DNA of 64,000 nucleotides, taken from positions 1 through 64,000 of the forward strand of contig JAFWOU010000018.1 in the NCBI GenBank assembly GCA_017509715.1. The letters are read 5' to 3'. Within the stretch, counting starts at the first letter, position 1. Every line of letters begins with the position of its first letter. A model generated the notes under the pieces. It ran no database searches and had not been told where the DNA came from. It saw only the letters and a list, made by a program, of their open reading frames with translations. A program made the position numbers and the translations under genes. The stretch is from Paludibacteraceae bacterium (GTDB lineage Bacteria; Bacteroidota; Bacteroidia; Bacteroidales; Paludibacteraceae). Shown here piece after piece: positions 60,840 through 64,000 of the stretch.

Positions 60840-62507
60840 ATGGAATTCAAGTACGCTCCTATGTTTCAACTCGGCGAGGACAAGACCGAGTACTATCTGC
60901 TGACCAAAGACTATGTCTCCACCAGCGAGTTCGAAGGACACGAGATCCTGAAAATCCAACCTGAAGCCCTGACCCTCATGGCCCAGCAGGCTTTCCACGA
61001 CGTCAGCTTCATGCTCCGTCGTAGCCACAACGAGCAAGTGGCTAAGATCCTGCGCGACCCGGAGGCTTCGGCTAACGACAAATACGTAGCCCTCACCTTC
61101 CTCCGCAATGCCGAGGTGGCTTGCAAGGGCCAACTGCCCCTCTGCCAGGACACCGGTACCGCCATCATCCATGGCGAGAAAGGCCAGCAAGTCTGGACCG
61201 CGGGCAGTGCCCGAGACGAAAAAGGTATGCACGTCAGCGACGAAGAAGCCCTCTCGCGTGGTGTATACAATACCTACACCGAGTGCAACCTGCGCTACTC
61301 CCAGAACGCACCGCTCAATATGTACGACGAGGTGAACACCAAGTGCAACCTCCCCGCACAGATTGACCTGGAGGCAACCGAAGGCATGGAGTACCGTTTC
61401 CTTTGCGTCACCAAGGGTGGCGGTTCAGCCAACAAGACCTACCTCTACCAGGAGACCAAGGCCCGCATCCAGAACCCCGGTACGCTCATCCCCTTCCTCG
61501 TAGAGAAAATGAAATCGCTCGGTACGGCCGCTTGTCCGCCCTACCACATTGCCATCGTTATCGGTGGTACTTCGGCCGAGAAGAACCTGCTTACCGTTAA
61601 GCTCGCTTCTACCCACTACTACGACTCGCTGCCTACTTCCGGCGACGAGACCGGTCGTGCGTTCCGCGACATCGAGCTGGAGAAGCAGCTGCTCCAAGAG
61701 GCCTACAAGATCGGTCTCGGTGCACAGTTCGGCGGTAAGTATATGGCCCACGACGTACGCGTAGTGCGTCTGCCGCGTCATGGTGCTTCGTGCCCCATCG
61801 GTCTGGGCGTCTCCTGCTCGGCCGACCGTAACATCAAATGCAAAATCAACAAGGACGGTGTTTGGATTGAGAAGCTGGACAACAACCCCGCTTCCCTCAT
61901 CCCCGAGGAACTGCGCAAGGCCGGCGAAGGCGATGCAGTACGTATCGACCTCAACCAGTCGATGGACGACGTCTGCAAGATCCTCACCCAATATCCTATC
62001 GGTACGCGCCTCTCGCTCAACGGTACCATCATCGTAGGTCGCGATATAGCTCACGCTAAGATCAAGGCACGCCTCGATGCAGGTGAACCCATGCCCGAGT
62101 ACCTCAAGAACCATCCTATCTACTATGCCGGACCGGCTAAGACCCCGGCAGGCATGGCATGCGGCTCGATGGGCCCGACCACGGCCGGTCGTATGGATCC
62201 CTACGTAGATGAGTTCCAGGAACATGGTGGCTCGCGTATCATGCTCGCTAAGGGCAATCGTTCGATCGATGTCACCAACGCCTGCCAGAAGCATGGCGGC
62301 TTCTACCTCGGTTCTATCGGAGGTCCTGCCGCTATCCTGGCCCAGAACAATATCAAGTCCATCGAGTGCGTCGAGTACCCGGAACTGGGCATGGAGGCTA
62401 TATGGAAAATCGAGGTAGAGAACTTCCCCGCCTTCATCCTCGTCGATGACAAGGGCAACGACTTCTTCAAGCAGCTCAAGCCCTGCGAAGGATGCACGAT
62501 TTTATAA
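60840..62507 (+). CDS. Fumarate hydratase, class I (iron-sulfur)
   Basis: This 555-residue class I fumarase interconverts fumarate and malate using an oxygen-sensitive [4Fe-4S] cluster. The three cluster cysteines are expected in [14 protein letters not shown] (about residue 101), [15 protein letters not shown] (about residue 187) and [20 protein letters not shown] (about residue 440). [21 protein letters not shown] lies between. The single-chain length is that of the FumA type. It has its own promoter and a GC-rich leader. Confidence 0.94.
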   Translation: MEFKYAPMFQLGEDKTEYYLLTKDYVSTSEFEGHEILKIQPEALTLMAQQAFHDVSFMLRRSHNEQVAKILRDPEASANDKYVALTFLRNAEVACKGQLPLCQDTGTAIIHGEKGQQVWTAGSARDEKGMHVSDEEALSRGVYNTYTECNLRYSQNAPLNMYDEVNTKCNLPAQIDLEATEGMEYRFLCVTKGGGSANKTYLYQETKARIQNPGTLIPFLVEKMKSLGTAACPPYHIAIVIGGTSAEKNLLTVKLASTHYYDSLPTSGDETGRAFRDIELEKQLLQEAYKIGLGAQFGGKYMAHDVRVVRLPRHGASCPIGLGVSCSADRNIKCKINKDGVWIEKLDNNPASLIPEELRKAGEGDAVRIDLNQSMDDVCKILTQYPIGTRLSLNGTIIVGRDIAHAKIKARLDAGEPMPEYLKNHPIYYAGPAKTPAGMACGSMGPTTAGRMDPYVDEFQEHGGSRIMLAKGNRSIDVTNACQKHGGFYLGSIGGPAAILAQNNIKSIECVEYPELGMEAIWKIEVENFPAFILVDDKGNDFFKQLKPCEGCTIL

Positions 62508-62530
62508 GGAGTAAAGGAGTAGAGTCGTGA
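62504..62530 (+). repeat. Microrepeat GGAGTRAA carrying a GTG start
   Basis: GGAGTAAA and GGAGTAGA words follow the fumarase stop and lead to the GTG at 62527. Confidence 0.8.
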
Positions 62531-63072
62531 AAGAGACGAATCCACAGAAGCCGGAGAAGCGCAGCCTCTGGCAGCGAATGCGGTACAAGTACCGCCTGAC
62601 TCTGGTCAACGAAGAAACGCTCCAGGTGCGTTGGCACCTGCAGATGAGTTGGCTGCGCGCAGCGCTATTGGGAGGCATGGTATTCCTCATAGCCCTCGCG
62701 CTGTGCTCGGTGCTCATCCTCTTCACGCCCCTTCGCACCTACCTGCCGGGCGGCATGAACGACGATGAACGCCAGTTCCTGCTCGATGAATCGATGCGTC
62801 TCGACTCGCTCCAGCAGCAAGTGGAGCGCCAGACACGCTACCTTGAGAGCGTACGTATCGCTATCTCCGGCGAGGCTCGTCAGGACTCTACACCTCCGCT
62901 CGATTCCATGCGCGTGCTGGAGCATGAGCAACTCATCGAGCAGACCTCTCCGGCTACTGAAGAGTTTATCCGAGCCTATGAGGAGCAGCACCCGCAGGCC
63001 AAATCGCAGACCAAACAGAAAGCTAAACGACCAACGACCAAAGACAAACGACCAACGACCAAACGTAAATGA
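62527..63072 (+). CDS. Single-pass membrane protein resembling an M23-peptidase N-terminus
   Basis: The 181-residue protein starts at GTG 62527, which is supplied by a microrepeat. Residues about 1-40 are basic and cytoplasmic (QRMRYKYRLTLVNEETLQVR). One membrane segment lies near 48-70, followed by FTPLRTYLPGGMNDDERQFL and a coiled-coil start. This is the layout of Bacteroidetes M23 endopeptidases, but the LytM domain is absent and the protein ends in a repeat-coded basic tail (KRPTTKDKRPTTKRK). It overlaps dxr (ATGA). It could be a truncated peptidase or an activator. Confidence 0.75.
   Translation: MKETNPQKPEKRSLWQRMRYKYRLTLVNEETLQVRWHLQMSWLRAALLGGMVFLIALALCSVLILFTPLRTYLPGGMNDDERQFLLDESMRLDSLQQQVERQTRYLESVRIAISGEARQDSTPPLDSMRVLEHEQLIEQTSPATEEFIRAYEEQHPQAKSQTKQKAKRPTTKDKRPTTKRK
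63021..63068 (+). repeat. Microrepeat CGACCAA coding a C-terminus
   Basis: GACCAACGACCAAAGACAAA words encode the final RPTTKDKRPTTKRK and reach the dxr start codon. Similar words occur at 2427 and 58629. Confidence 0.85.
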
Positions 63073-64000
63073 AACGACTTGCTATATTGGGTAGTACCGG
63101 TTCTATCGGTACGCAGACGCTGGATGTCGTTCGCCGCCATCCCGACCGCTACGAGGTGTATGCTATATGCGCCTATCGTTCGGTCGACCTGCTGGTAGAG
63201 CAGGCCCGCGAGTTTCATCCCGAGGTGGTATGCATCGGCGACGAGAGCAAGTACGACGAACTGAAAGAAAAGTTGTTGACCTCTTTTTCGTCTCGGTCAC
63301 AGACCGCTCCTAAGGTTTGGGCCGGCCCCGATGCCATAGCCGAGATGGTCCAGTTCCCGTCGGTGGATATCGTTGTAGCAGCTATGGTCGGCTACGCCGG
63401 TCTGCGTCCTACGATCGAGGCCATCCGTGCCGGCAAGACGATTGCGCTTGCCAACAAGGAGACGCTCGTCGTAGCCGGTGAGATCATATGCGATCTAGCA
63501 CGCCAGCATCATGCACCCATACTCCCCGTAGATAGTGAGCATAGTGCTATATTCCAGTCCCTCGTTGGTGAAGATCATAGCGAGATAGAGAAGATCCTGC
63601 TCACCGCAAGCGGCGGACCCTTCCGCACCTTCTCCCTCGAGCAAATGCAGACCGTCACAGCTGCCGAAGCTTTGCGTCATCCCAACTGGGAAATGGGTGT
63701 CAAGATCACCATCGATTCGGCCTCTATGATGAACAAGGGATTCGAGGTCATCGAGGCCAAATGGCTCTTCGGCGTACCGGTGGAGCGTATCCAGGTACTC
63801 GTCCATCCGCAGTCGATCGTTCATTCCGCTGTCCAGTTCACCGATGGTGCCATCAAGGCTCAACTCGGTGCTCCCGATATGCGCCTGCCTATCCAGTACG
63901 CCCTCTCGTTCCCCGAACGACTTGCGGCCGACTTCCCGCGGGCGGACCTGTTTGCTCTCAAGGATCTAACGTTCGAAGAGCCCGACCTGGAGCGCTTCCC
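63069..64000 (+). CDS. dxr: 1-deoxy-D-xylulose 5-phosphate reductoisomerase (cut by window end)
   Basis: Dxr makes 2-C-methyl-D-erythritol 4-phosphate in the non-mevalonate isoprenoid pathway. The first 310 residues are in the window. They show the NADPH-binding start LAILGSTGSIGTQTLDVV, then ALANKETLVVAGE, LPVDSEHSAIFQ, ASGGPFRTF, MNKGFEVIEAKWLF and VHPQSIVHSAVQFTDGA. The start overlaps the previous stop. Residues around 68-75 (TSFSSRSQT) look like a short insertion in a variable loop. Confidence 0.95.
   Translation, partial: MKRLAILGSTGSIGTQTLDVVRRHPDRYEVYAICAYRSVDLLVEQAREFHPEVVCIGDESKYDELKEKLLTSFSSRSQTAPKVWAGPDAIAEMVQFPSVDIVVAAMVGYAGLRPTIEAIRAGKTIALANKETLVVAGEIICDLARQHHAPILPVDSEHSAIFQSLVGEDHSEIEKILLTASGGPFRTFSLEQMQTVTAAEALRHPNWEMGVKITIDSASMMNKGFEVIEAKWLFGVPVERIQVLVHPQSIVHSAVQFTDGAIKAQLGAPDMRLPIQYALSFPERLAADFPRADLFALKDLTFEEPDLERF

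Overview
The window is a chromosomal piece of a Bacteroidales bacterium. Evidence: 19 promoters with the Bacteroidetes TTTG / TAnnTTTG architecture, type IX secretion (T9SS) parts (a PorT-like barrel, a type B C-terminal sorting domain, Bacteroidales-type C-terminal tails), TonB-receptor-like barrels with carboxypeptidase-regulatory N-termini, DUF4296 and DUF4295 proteins, and a Bacteroidales-style serC-serA pair. The core genes look GC-richer, and the stretch from about 42.7 to 56.3 kb AT-richer, by eye. No rRNA, CRISPR array, integrase or transposase was recognised.

Layout. 1-5 kb: a hypothetical protein, a candidate small RNA opposed by a plus-strand promoter, a 5'-nucleotidase lipoprotein, a CotH-like protein and a SIMPL protein. 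5.2-12.8 kb: holA, a PrsW protease, a Cys/His-rich lipoprotein, metK, lspA and a DUF4296 lipoprotein, then rplM-rpsI-rpsB-tsf with structured leaders. 12.8-24.2 kb: recQ and gltX on the minus strand; a carboxyltransferase, serC, serA, a T9SS cargo protein, an M3 peptidase and a small envelope protein on the plus strand. 24.2-42.6 kb (all minus): a phosphodiesterase, a gldF-like permease, a nucleoside transporter, prfC, pheT, ribF, two TonB-receptor-like barrels, a beta-helix lipoprotein, porT, aroQ and rho. 42.6-56.3 kb is an accessory island: a predicted cloverleaf RNA, unknown small proteins, four toxin-antitoxin-like pairs (ParE/RelE type, HicAB, MNT-HepT, DUF4160-DUF2442), a 2450-residue T9SS surface protein and a 42-residue peptide. 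56.4-64 kb: rpmB-rpmG-DUF4295, a lipid kinase, an AmgK-like kinase fused to a RapZ C-terminal domain next to a MurU-like nucleotidyltransferase, tRNA-Lys, fumarase, a membrane protein and the start of dxr.

The most striking feature is a set of at least ten unrelated families of short degenerate tandem words, with periods mostly of 7-9 bp, at about 40 places. They fill many gaps between genes and also sit in frame inside genes such as rho, pheT, gltX, aroQ, the AmgK-RapZ fusion and murU. In several cases they supply a start codon, a ribosome-binding site or a gene's C-terminus. The family with unit GGGTTAY resembles telomere repeats and could form G-quadruplexes.

A second genome-wide signal is the promoter itself. 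All 19 promoters measured have exactly 20 bp between the two boxes, and nearly all share an extended upstream box, TTGCRYATRTSA. Other points of interest are an amber codon splitting HicA, a terminator-like hairpin repeated three times with covarying base pairs, and a 67-bp repeat ahead of two of the toxin-antitoxin units.
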